A stretch of DNA of 50,075 bases from NCBI GenBank assembly GCA_902805735.1, contig CADCTW010000066.1, positions 1 through 50,075 of the forward strand, given 5' to 3'. The stretch is from an uncultured Gemmatimonadota bacterium. GTDB taxonomy: Bacteria > Gemmatimonadota > Gemmatimonadetes > Longimicrobiales > Longimicrobiaceae. The notes under the pieces were generated by a model. That model was given only the letters and a program-made list of their open reading frames with translations. It had not been told where the DNA came from and searched no databases. A program made the translations under genes and the position numbers. Shown piece by piece: positions 8,601-16,506 of the stretch. Each line of letters begins with the position of its first letter. The stretch's first letter is position 1.

Positions 8601-10160
8601 TCAGTAGCCCGGGTTCTGCTTCAGGTTGGGGTTGGCCGCCAGCTCCGAAGCCGGGATGGGGTACAGGTTCAGGTGGGCGGCGGTCGTGCGCCCGGCCAGC
8701 GTGCCCCCCTTCCAGCTCCACACCCCCTGGTCCGTGAACCGGCCGAAGCGGATCAGGTCCATGCGGCGGTGGCCCTCCCACAGCAGCTCGCGCCCGCGCT
8801 CGGCCAGGATGAAGTCGAGCGTGAGCTGCGCGTCGGTGATGTTGCCCGCGCTGGCGCGTGTACGCAGCGCGTTGACGTACTGCAGCGCCTGCGCGCGCGA
8901 GCCGCCGCCGCCCCGCAGCACCGCCTCGGCGTACATCAGGTGCGCGTCCGCCAGGCGGAAGAGGGGGAAGTCCGTGTCCGGGAAGGTCAGGTTGGACCCC
9001 GGCCGGCCGGTGGAGGTGACGTTGCGGTACTTGGGAGCCGCCACGCCCTTCTTGTAGTCGGAGATGCTGGTGTTCTCCACCGTCTCCTGCATCACGAAGT
9101 ACGAGCTGCGCTGGTCGCCGCTGGCGTAGAAGCGGAACGCCTCCGGGCGCAGCCGCAGCCCCCACCACCCGCCGTCGATCCCGTAGTTTTCGGCCTTCAG
9201 GTCGCCGCCCACCGAGGCATGGATCAGGAAGGTGGTGCCGCCGTAGGTGCGCGTGTTCAGCCCGTCGAAGGGAACGGGGAAGATCATCTCGGGCGAGGTG
9301 TGGTTGTCCGCCGAGAAGATGCGCAGGTAGTTGGTGTCGAGCTGGTACGCGTTGGAGTTGATCACCGCCTCGGCCGCGGCGCGCGCCTCGGCGAAGCGCG
9401 CGGTGCCGGTGTACACCTGCGCGTTCAGGTACACCTTGGCCAGCAGCATCTCCACGGCGCCGCGGTCGGCGCGGCCGTACTCCGCCTCGCCGATGGCGGG
9501 AAGGTCGCCGCGGATGGCCGTCAGCTCGCTCACCACGTAGTCGTAGATCTGCTGCCGCGTGGCCTGCGGCGGCGGCGCCACGCCGTTCCTGCTCTCCTCC
9601 GTCACCAGCGGGATGTTGCCGTACAGGTCCATCCCGTGGAAGTAGCTGAGGGCGCGCAGGAAGCGGGCTTCCGCGCGGAACTGCTTGATCTGCCCGCGCA
9701 GGTCGGCGCCCGTGTTCCGCTGCGAGAGCCGTGCGTCCGAGGTTTCGCGCATGAACTCGTTGGCCAGCGCGATCTGGAAGTACAGGCGGTAGTACAGCGC
9801 CGAGATGAACTGGTTGGAAGCGCCCCACTGCTGCGTGTTCAGCTCCGGGAGCCCCGCGTCGCCCCAGGCGATGATCGCCTCGTCGGTGGGAAGCTCCTGC
9901 AGCTGCCACAGCTGGCGGAGGTACTGCGAGAAGCCTTCGTCGATGCCGCCCACGTCGCCCGAGCCGGCGGGGCCCTGCTGCCCGGTCACGGAGAGGCCGC
10001 CGTACAGCTTCGCCAGGAAGGCGCGGTACGAGCCGGGGTCGTCGAACACGTTGCTGCCGGTGACGGTGCTCACGGGCTCCGTCGTGACGTCGGTGCAGGC
10101 ACCTGCCCCCGCGGCCAGCCCGGCCGCGAGGAGCAGCACCCGATACGCCCTGATCTTCAT
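8601..10160 (-). CDS. SusD/RagB-family starch-binding outer-membrane lipoprotein
   Basis: A 519-residue lipoprotein with signal sequence and lipobox GAGAC (Cys near residue 22). It has the SusD fold pattern: the N-terminal TPR-like part with LPTDEAIIAWGD and QFISALYYRLYFQIALANEF, ARFLRALSYFHGMDLYGNIPLV in the middle, and a C-terminal RASAGNITDAQLTLDFILAE and LLWEGHRRMDLIRFG typical of the family. It caps the SusC barrel at the cell surface and binds glycan. It follows susC by 31 bp, the usual order. Confidence 0.96.
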   Translation of the reverse strand: MKIRAYRVLLLAAGLAAGAGACTDVTTEPVSTVTGSNVFDDPGSYRAFLAKLYGGLSVTGQQGPAGSGDVGGIDEGFSQYLRQLWQLQELPTDEAIIAWGDAGLPELNTQQWGASNQFISALYYRLYFQIALANEFMRETSDARLSQRNTGADLRGQIKQFRAEARFLRALSYFHGMDLYGNIPLVTEESRNGVAPPPQATRQQIYDYVVSELTAIRGDLPAIGEAEYGRADRGAVEMLLAKVYLNAQVYTGTARFAEARAAAEAVINSNAYQLDTNYLRIFSADNHTSPEMIFPVPFDGLNTRTYGGTTFLIHASVGGDLKAENYGIDGGWWGLRLRPEAFRFYASGDQRSSYFVMQETVENTSISDYKKGVAAPKYRNVTSTGRPGSNLTFPDTDFPLFRLADAHLMYAEAVLRGGGGSRAQALQYVNALRTRASAGNITDAQLTLDFILAERGRELLWEGHRRMDLIRFGRFTDQGVWSWKGGTLAGRTTAAHLNLYPIPASELAANPNLKQNPGY

Positions 10161-10191
10161 GGTTGTCCTTTCTCTGTGCGCGTTGGGGTGC

Positions 10192-13100
10192 TTAGAACCC
10201 GATGTTGACGCCCGCCGTGAACGTCCGGGAGCGCGGATAGATGGTGAGGTCGATCCCGTTCAGCCCCGCCTCGGGGTCGACGCCGCTGTAGCCGGTCAGC
10301 GTGAACACGTTCTGCACGGTCCCGAAGACGCGCATCTGCTGCACGCCGCGGAAGCGCGGCACCGTGTAGCCCACCGTCAGGTTGTCCATCCGCAGGAACG
10401 ACGCATCCTCCACGTACACGTCGGAGAAGTACTGCGGCTCCACGAAGTTGTTCTCGAGCACCGACGAGTGCAGGTTGGTGAGCCCGCCGGCGCCCTTGAG
10501 CAGGTTGTAGTAGCCCTGGCTGGAAGCCAGGTTGTTGTACACGTAGTTGCCCATGTACGCGCGCACCGTGGTGCTCAGGTCCACGTTGCGGAACCCGAAG
10601 CGCGAGGTGTGGCCCAGGATCCAGCTCGGCGCCGGGTTCTTGTACACGGAGCGGTCCTCGTCCGTGATCTTGCCGTCGCCGTTCAGGTCCTCGTACAGGT
10701 CCAGGTCGTTGATCGTCTTGTCGTTGTTCATGTCCTGGTACACGGGCGCCCCGTTGGCGTCACGCTTGTGCCGGTACACGAAGAACGAGTTGACGGCGGC
10801 GCCCGGCTGCAGCACCTGGATGTTGCTCCCCACGCCACCCGCGATCCCGCCCACCTGGATCTGCTCGCTGCCGCCGGAGAACGGGTTGATGCTCAGCAGG
10901 CGGTTGCGGTTGGTGGAGGCGTTGAGGCTCGCTTCCCAGGTCAGCCCGCGCGTACCCTCCAGCACCCGGGCGTTGATGCTCGCCTCGAAGCCGCGGTTGC
11001 GCACGCTGCCGATGTTGGTGGTGATGAAGTTGGACACCTGGGTGCCCGCCGCCACGGGAACGCGGAAGAGGAGGTCGTCCGTGTCCTTGATGTAGTACTC
11101 CACCGAGCCGGTGAGCCGGTCGTCCAGCAGCCCGTAGTCGAAGCCCACGTTGTACGAGGTGGTCTCTTCCCACTTGATGTTGGGGTCCACCGCCGAGGGG
11201 CGCAGCGTGGTCACGAACTCGTTGCCGAACTGCACGCGCGAGAAGGCGTCGCTGAACTGGTAGGTTGGGATGTACAGGTAGTTGCCGATCGCCTGGTTGC
11301 CGTTGATCCCCCACGAGGCGCGCAGCTTCAGCTCCGAAAGCCAGGGAACGTCGCGGAGGAACGACTCCTCGCTGACGCGCCAGCCCAGCGCCGCGGCGGG
11401 GAAGGTGCCCCACTGGTTGTCCAGCCCGAAGCGGGACGATCCGTCGCGGCGGATGCTCAGCGTGGCGAGGTAGCGGTCCAGGTGCGTGTAGTTGACGCGG
11501 CCGAAGAACGAGGCCAGGCGGCTCTCGTCCACGTCGATGCGCGACACGTTCTCTTCCGCCGTGGGCACGCCGTTGGGGCCCAGCAGGTCGGTGCTGAGGC
11601 CGCGGGCCGAGAAGAACGGGCGGTCGCCGCGGGTCTCCTCGAACGAGTAGCCGGCCGTCGCCTCCAGGTTGCCGTTGCCGCCCACGCGGGAGTTGTAGTT
11701 CCCGAACAGGTCGATCAGGCCGGTCGTTTCCGTGGGGGTGGAGCGCGTCAGCGTGCCGGTGGGGCACGGCGGGTCGTTGTCCTCGCGCTCGCAGCTGGTG
11801 CGGTTCTCGATCTGCGACTGCAGGGTGCTGGGGAAGAAGCCGCGGCGCTCCGAGCTGGCCACGTCGTAGCCCAGGCGCAGCGTTCCCGTCAGCGCTTCCA
11901 GGAAGGGCATCCGGTACTGCGCCTCCACGCTCCCCACGCTGCGGTACGTCTTCCCCTCTTCCTGGGCCAGCGCCAGCTCCGCCGCCGGGTTGTTGGGCGC
12001 CAGCGGGAAGGAGGTCTGCTCAAAGAACCCGGCCGGGGTCTGGACCGGCTGGGTGGGGTCGAATGCGGTGGCGCTCCCCAGCACGCCGCCCGGCGTGAAC
12101 AGGTCGCTGGTGCGGGCGCCCCGCAGGTTCACCCGCAGGTTCAGGCGGTTGCCGAACAGGCGGTGGTTGTAGTTGAGCGCGCCCGAGGTGCGCTCCGTCT
12201 CCGAGCCGCGCAGCACGCCGGCCTGGTCCAGGTAGTTGAGCGAGAAGCGGTAGTTCATGGTCTGCCCGCTCCCGGCCACGGCCACCGAGTGCTCCTGCCC
12301 CGCGGCGTCGCGCTGCACGGCGTCGCGCCAGTCGGTGTTGGCGGTGCCCAGGAACCTGACCCGCTCCGGCGCCCGCTGCGCCACCACCTGGCGGAAGCTG
12401 CCCGCGTCCAGCAGGTCCGGCTCGCGGGTGACGCGCGACGTGGAAACGGAGCTGGCGTAGGTGAACTGCGGCCCGCGCGCGGTCCCCGTCTTGGTTTCCA
12501 CGATGATCACGCCGTTGGCCCCGCGCGAGCCGTAGATCGCCGTGGAAGCGGCGTCCTTGAGCACGGTGACGCGGGCGATGTCGTCGGGGTTGATGAAGTT
12601 GAGCGGGCTGCGCCCCGCGGACAGGCCGCCCCCGGGCGCCAGCGGCACGCCGTCCACCACGAAGAGGGGCTCGTTGCTGGCGTTGACCGAGGTGCCGCCG
12701 CGGATGCGGATGCTGGAGGAACCCCCCGGCTCGCCGCTGCTCACCACCTGCACGCCGGCCACCTTGCCCTGGATGAGCTGGTCGGGGCTCACGATGCGCC
12801 CCGTGTTGAACTCTTCCGCCGCCACCGCGTCCACCGAGCCGGTGACGTCGCGCACGCGGCGCTCGCCGTAGCCGATGGCCACCACGCCCTCCAGCGCCAC
12901 CGCCGAGGGCTGGAGCTGGAAGTTGACCGTGGCCACCCCGCCCTCGGGCACCGTCACGCTGCGCGTGTCGGCGGCGAAGCCGATGACCGAGGCGGTCACG
13001 CGGCGCGGGCCCGCCGCCACGCCGTTGATGGTGTAGGAGCCGTCCTGCGCGGTAACGGCGCGCGCGGCGGTACCCACCACGGAAACCACCGCGCTGGGGA

Positions 13101-13215
13101 CCGCCCGGCCCCCCTGGGCCTCCGTCACCGTGCCGGTGATGCGCCCGTTCTGCGCCAGCGCGGGACCGCTGGCGAACAGCGCCGCCGTCAAGCTCACAAG
13201 TACTATCCGTCTCAT
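10192..13215 (-). CDS. SusC/RagA-family TonB-linked outer-membrane glycan transporter
   Basis: A 1007-residue TonB-dependent receptor: signal peptide (ending PALAQ), a carboxypeptidase-D regulatory-like domain at about 24-100 (GRITGTVTEAQGG), a plug at about 105-230 (IRIRGGTSVN, PLFVVDGVPL, YGSRGANGVIIV), then a long beta-barrel ending in the aromatic GVNIGF. It imports oligosaccharides too large for porins, powered by TonB. It is the first gene of the starch operon. A good promoter about 310 bp upstream leaves a long 5' leader. The glucan substrate is inferred from GH97 and GH13 downstream. Confidence 0.97.
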   Translation of the reverse strand: MRRIVLVSLTAALFASGPALAQNGRITGTVTEAQGGRAVPSAVVSVVGTAARAVTAQDGSYTINGVAAGPRRVTASVIGFAADTRSVTVPEGGVATVNFQLQPSAVALEGVVAIGYGERRVRDVTGSVDAVAAEEFNTGRIVSPDQLIQGKVAGVQVVSSGEPGGSSSIRIRGGTSVNASNEPLFVVDGVPLAPGGGLSAGRSPLNFINPDDIARVTVLKDAASTAIYGSRGANGVIIVETKTGTARGPQFTYASSVSTSRVTREPDLLDAGSFRQVVAQRAPERVRFLGTANTDWRDAVQRDAAGQEHSVAVAGSGQTMNYRFSLNYLDQAGVLRGSETERTSGALNYNHRLFGNRLNLRVNLRGARTSDLFTPGGVLGSATAFDPTQPVQTPAGFFEQTSFPLAPNNPAAELALAQEEGKTYRSVGSVEAQYRMPFLEALTGTLRLGYDVASSERRGFFPSTLQSQIENRTSCEREDNDPPCPTGTLTRSTPTETTGLIDLFGNYNSRVGGNGNLEATAGYSFEETRGDRPFFSARGLSTDLLGPNGVPTAEENVSRIDVDESRLASFFGRVNYTHLDRYLATLSIRRDGSSRFGLDNQWGTFPAAALGWRVSEESFLRDVPWLSELKLRASWGINGNQAIGNYLYIPTYQFSDAFSRVQFGNEFVTTLRPSAVDPNIKWEETTSYNVGFDYGLLDDRLTGSVEYYIKDTDDLLFRVPVAAGTQVSNFITTNIGSVRNRGFEASINARVLEGTRGLTWEASLNASTNRNRLLSINPFSGGSEQIQVGGIAGGVGSNIQVLQPGAAVNSFFVYRHKRDANGAPVYQDMNNDKTINDLDLYEDLNGDGKITDEDRSVYKNPAPSWILGHTSRFGFRNVDLSTTVRAYMGNYVYNNLASSQGYYNLLKGAGGLTNLHSSVLENNFVEPQYFSDVYVEDASFLRMDNLTVGYTVPRFRGVQQMRVFGTVQNVFTLTGYSGVDPEAGLNGIDLTIYPRSRTFTAGVNIGF

Positions 13216-13527
13216 CGTACCTCTTGCGAAGGGGGGTGCAGGGCAGCCGGGGGCTGCGTGATCAGGGGATTCCGCGACCGGCGAGCGTGAGGCAGGGGTC
13301 GTGACCGCCCTGTGTGCCGGCGAACCGGCGCCGCTGGCTGCGGCCGGACGAGAGCCGGAGAGCGCCGCGCGACATTGTCACGAAACTGGACAAATACGGC
13401 ACGCTTCCGGGCAGCTTCCCAAAATGGGATTCGCGGGGTGGTTCGGCGCCTGGGTTCTGGAGAGCCGGGCCGGGACCTCACCGAAGCTGGACCGGCAGCG
13501 TCGGGTGTTTCACGATGCGGAAACCTG

Positions 13528-13556
13528 ATGCTAATCTTATACGCATCCGATGTCAA
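13528..13556 (-). promoter_or_regulatory. Sigma70-type promoter for the susC operon
   Basis: On the minus strand TTGACA (13556-13551), a 17-bp spacer, then TAGCAT (13533-13528). The start would be near 13521, leaving a leader of about 305 nt before susC. No regulator gene lies nearby. Confidence 0.55.
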
Positions 13557-13688
13557 CATTGGCGTGCGGGCGGGGTACGCGCGCGCGAGGCCCGCCGCCC
13601 GCGCGCCCGACGGCGAGCTTCGCCCGCACGGATTCTCGCTTTTCCCGCGTGGCGGGCGGCCGGTGCCGGGGGTGGCCCGGGATGCGGA

Positions 13689-13717
13689 TTGACACGGCAC
13701 GGGCGCCGTGGTAGCTC
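13689..13717 (+). promoter_or_regulatory. Possible promoter for the six-hairpin glycosidase gene
   Basis: TTGACA at 13689-13694, 17-bp spacer, then TAGCTC at 13712-13717. The -35 is perfect and the -10 is weak. A start near 13724 would give a leader of about 32 nt. The divergent layout suggests shared control with the susC promoter, with the two -35 boxes about 130 bp apart. Confidence 0.45.
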
Positions 13718-13755
13718 CAGGGAAGCGCGTTCCCTCACCCCTTCCTCCGCCATCG

Positions 13756-16428
13756 ATGCTCCGCTCCCTCCTCGTCCGCACCACGCTCGTACTGGCCGGC
13801 TGCGCGGCCGCTTCCCTCCACGCCCAGTCGTTTTCCGTGAGCGGCACCGGGGTGCGGCAGGGGCGCTTCGAGGCGGTCGCCCGCTCGCGCGACACCATCG
13901 TCTCCACCTATCCGCGCGCCGGGCGGGAGATGCACTTCCGCTTCAGCCTGGACGGGCGCGACAACGAGTTCGAGTCGGGGACGGAGCACACCCTGTACAT
14001 CCGCCCCGCCGGCGGGCGCATCGTAACGCCGCTGTACGTGTTCGGCCAGGAGCAGCCCCCCTTCGTGCCCACGCCGGAGGCGTTCGCGAGCAGCGAGGAG
14101 GGGACCGCCGAGGTCACCATCCGCCTGGACCTGCGCCCCGTGCTGCGCGCGCTGGCGGCGGCGGGGTCGTACACGCCGCCCTTCGGCCCGCCGGTCCGGC
14201 GCGCGGAGCAGCTGGCCGTGTACGCCATCGGCGACGTGGAGCCGCTCAGCTGGGACGCGTCGCGGCTGCGGCCCGGCTCCCCCGCCCAGCTCACCGACGC
14301 GGACGGGGACAGCATCTACACGCTCACCCTCCAGGTGGAGGCGCAGTACACCCGCCCCCGCACGGCGACGGGCGAGGCGGTGTGGGCGCGGCGGCTGGAC
14401 GTGTCGGCTTACCCGCGGCTGCACTCCAGCCAGCCGCTGGTGGACGCGCTCTACCGCATGTCGCTGGAAGAGATGCAGCAGCTGGTGCGGGAGGACGGCG
14501 CGCTCGCGGCGGGGGCCAAGTGGCCGGGGGTGTGGACGCGCGACGTGTCGTACGCCTCGGTGCTGGCGCTGGCCCTGGTGGCCCCGGACGCGGTGCGCCG
14601 CAGCCTCCTGGCCAAGGTGGACTCGGCCGGGCGCATCATCCAGGACACCGGCACCGGCGGCTCGTGGCCCGTCTCCACCGACCGCATGACGTGGGCGCTG
14701 GCCGCCTGGGAGCTGTACGCCGCCACCGGCGACCGCGAGTGGCTGCGCCGCGCCTACGACATCATCCGCCGCTCCGCCCTGGCGGACGGCCACGCCGCCT
14801 TCGACGGGGAAACGGGGCTGGTGCGGGGCGAAACCTCGTTCATGGACTGGAGGGAGCAGAGCTATCCACGCTGGATGGACCCGCGCGACATCGCCCACTC
14901 CGCCGGGATCGGCACCAACGCCGTGCACTTCGCCACCTACCGCATCCTGGGCGAGATGGCGCGCGCCCTGGGCCAGCCGGCGGCGGGGTGGGACGGGGTG
15001 GCGGAGCGGCTGCGCGCCTCCATCAACCGGCACCTCTGGCTCCCGGAGCAGGGCTTCTACTCCGTGTTCCGCTACGGGCGCGTCTTTCCGCGCCTGGCGC
15101 CGCGCTCGGACGGGCTGGGGGAGTCGCTGGCCATCATCTACGGCGTGCCGGACCCGGCGCGGCGCGCGCAGCTGGCGGCCTCCACGCCGGTGACGGAGTT
15201 CGGGATACCGGTGTTCTGGCCCTACATCCCGGGTATACCCGCGTACCACAACGGGGCGATCTGGCCCTTCGTCAACGCCTTCTGGGGGTGGGCCGCGGCG
15301 GACGCGGGGAACACGGCGGCGGTGGAGCACGCGCTGGCCTCGGTGTTCCGCCCCGCGGCGCTCTTCCTCACCAACAAGGAGAACATGGTGGCCTCCACCG
15401 GCCACTTCGACGGCACCGAGCTGAACTCGGACCGGCAGCTCTGGAGCGTGGCGGGCAACCTGGCGGCCAGCTATCGCATCCTCTTCGGGATGCGCCTGGA
15501 GGCCGAGCGCCTGGTGTTCCGCCCCGTGGTGCCCCCGGCCTACGGCGGCACGCGCACGCTGGAAAACCTGCGCTACCGCGGGGCCACGCTTTCCGTAACC
15601 GTGCGCGGCCACGGCGACGGGGTGGCGCGGGTGCGCCTGGACGGGCGCCCCCTTGCCGCGGCGGTGGTGCCGGCCACCCTCACGGGGGCGCACACGTTGG
15701 AGATCGAGATGAACGGCCGCTGGCCGGCCGGGCGCGTCGCCCTCCGGGAGAACCGCTTCGCGCCCGGAACGCCCGCCGCCTCCGTGCGCGGCGACACGCT
15801 GGAGTGGCTCCCGGTGCCCAGCGCCGTCCACTACCGGGTTTTCCGCAACGGCGCCCGGCTGGGCGAGGTGCGGGGCACACGCATGGCGGTGCGCGCCGGC
15901 GGCGTGGGGGAGTACCAGGTGCTGGCGGTGGATACCAGCGGCACGGAGTCGTTCCTGAGCGAGCCGGTGCTGGTGGCCGGCCCCGGCGCGGTGATCGTGG
16001 CCCACCCCGCCGGCGCGCCGCTGGAGCGCGAGCACGCGGGCTTCACCGGCGCGGGCTACGTGCGGCTGGAGCGCGCGCGGAACACCACGGTGCGGGTGCC
16101 CGTGCGCGTCGCGTGCGCGGGGACCTACACACTGGAGGCGCGCTACGCCAACGGGAGCGGCCCCATCAACACGGACAGCCGCGCCGCGGTGCGCACGGTG
16201 CGCATCGACGGACGCGACGCGGGTGTGCTGGTGATGCCGCAGCGCGGCCAGGGCCGCTGGGAGAGCTGGGGCTACAGCACGCGCCTGCGCGTGCCCCTGG
16301 CGCCCGGCGGCCACACCATCTCCATCGCCTACACCGCGCTGGACGAGAACATGGACCGCCACGTCAACACCGCGCTCCTGGACCACCTCCGGCTCGTGCG
16401 CGTGGACGGCCGCCCGTGCCACCGCTGA
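13756..16428 (+). CDS. Secreted six-hairpin glycosidase-like protein (glycogen-debranching-like)
   Basis: An 890-residue secreted protein. The ATG at 13756 is chosen because it begins a signal peptide containing LAGC (possible lipobox) and ending HAQ. Residues about 30-200 form a beta-rich N-terminal part. About 220-590 resemble an (alpha/alpha)6 six-hairpin glycosidase: WPGVWTRDVSYA, TGTGGSWPVSTDRMTWA, FMDWREQSYPRWMDP and YHNGAIWPFVNAFWGWA. A C-terminal beta-sandwich and a carbohydrate-binding-like module (about 750-890, ending near DENMDRHVNTALLDHL) follow. The exact GH family was not recognised. It is divergent from the starch operon, so trimming alpha-glucans is a reasonable inference. 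It ends 10 bp before a 28-bp hairpin. Confidence 0.75.
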   Translation: MLRSLLVRTTLVLAGCAAASLHAQSFSVSGTGVRQGRFEAVARSRDTIVSTYPRAGREMHFRFSLDGRDNEFESGTEHTLYIRPAGGRIVTPLYVFGQEQPPFVPTPEAFASSEEGTAEVTIRLDLRPVLRALAAAGSYTPPFGPPVRRAEQLAVYAIGDVEPLSWDASRLRPGSPAQLTDADGDSIYTLTLQVEAQYTRPRTATGEAVWARRLDVSAYPRLHSSQPLVDALYRMSLEEMQQLVREDGALAAGAKWPGVWTRDVSYASVLALALVAPDAVRRSLLAKVDSAGRIIQDTGTGGSWPVSTDRMTWALAAWELYAATGDREWLRRAYDIIRRSALADGHAAFDGETGLVRGETSFMDWREQSYPRWMDPRDIAHSAGIGTNAVHFATYRILGEMARALGQPAAGWDGVAERLRASINRHLWLPEQGFYSVFRYGRVFPRLAPRSDGLGESLAIIYGVPDPARRAQLAASTPVTEFGIPVFWPYIPGIPAYHNGAIWPFVNAFWGWAAADAGNTAAVEHALASVFRPAALFLTNKENMVASTGHFDGTELNSDRQLWSVAGNLAASYRILFGMRLEAERLVFRPVVPPAYGGTRTLENLRYRGATLSVTVRGHGDGVARVRLDGRPLAAAVVPATLTGAHTLEIEMNGRWPAGRVALRENRFAPGTPAASVRGDTLEWLPVPSAVHYRVFRNGARLGEVRGTRMAVRAGGVGEYQVLAVDTSGTESFLSEPVLVAGPGAVIVAHPAGAPLEREHAGFTGAGYVRLERARNTTVRVPVRVACAGTYTLEARYANGSGPINTDSRAAVRTVRIDGRDAGVLVMPQRGQGRWESWGYSTRLRVPLAPGGHTISIAYTALDENMDRHVNTALLDHLRLVRVDGRPCHR

Positions 16429-16438
16429 GAACGGCTAT

Positions 16439-16502
16439 CTCACACAGAGACACAGAGGCACAGAGATCAGTTGTTCTCTGTGCCTCTGTGTCTCTGTGTG
16501 AG
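16439..16502. repeat. CACAGAG-family full hairpin (28-bp perfect stem)
   Basis: Left arm 16439-16466 starts CTCACACAGAGACACAGAGG and is T-free after its second base; an 8-nt loop is followed by the exact reverse complement at 16475-16502. It sits between two convergent genes, 10 bp after one stop and 4 bp before the other, so it may act as a bidirectional terminator or RNA-end stabiliser. Confidence 0.95.
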
Positions 16503-16506
16503 CTTC

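Noticed and set aside
9805..13290. 1161-codon plus-strand frame opposite susC/susD
   Set aside because: Composition is H/R/V/A-rich antisense, no domain, while the opposite strand is a clear SusC and SusD.
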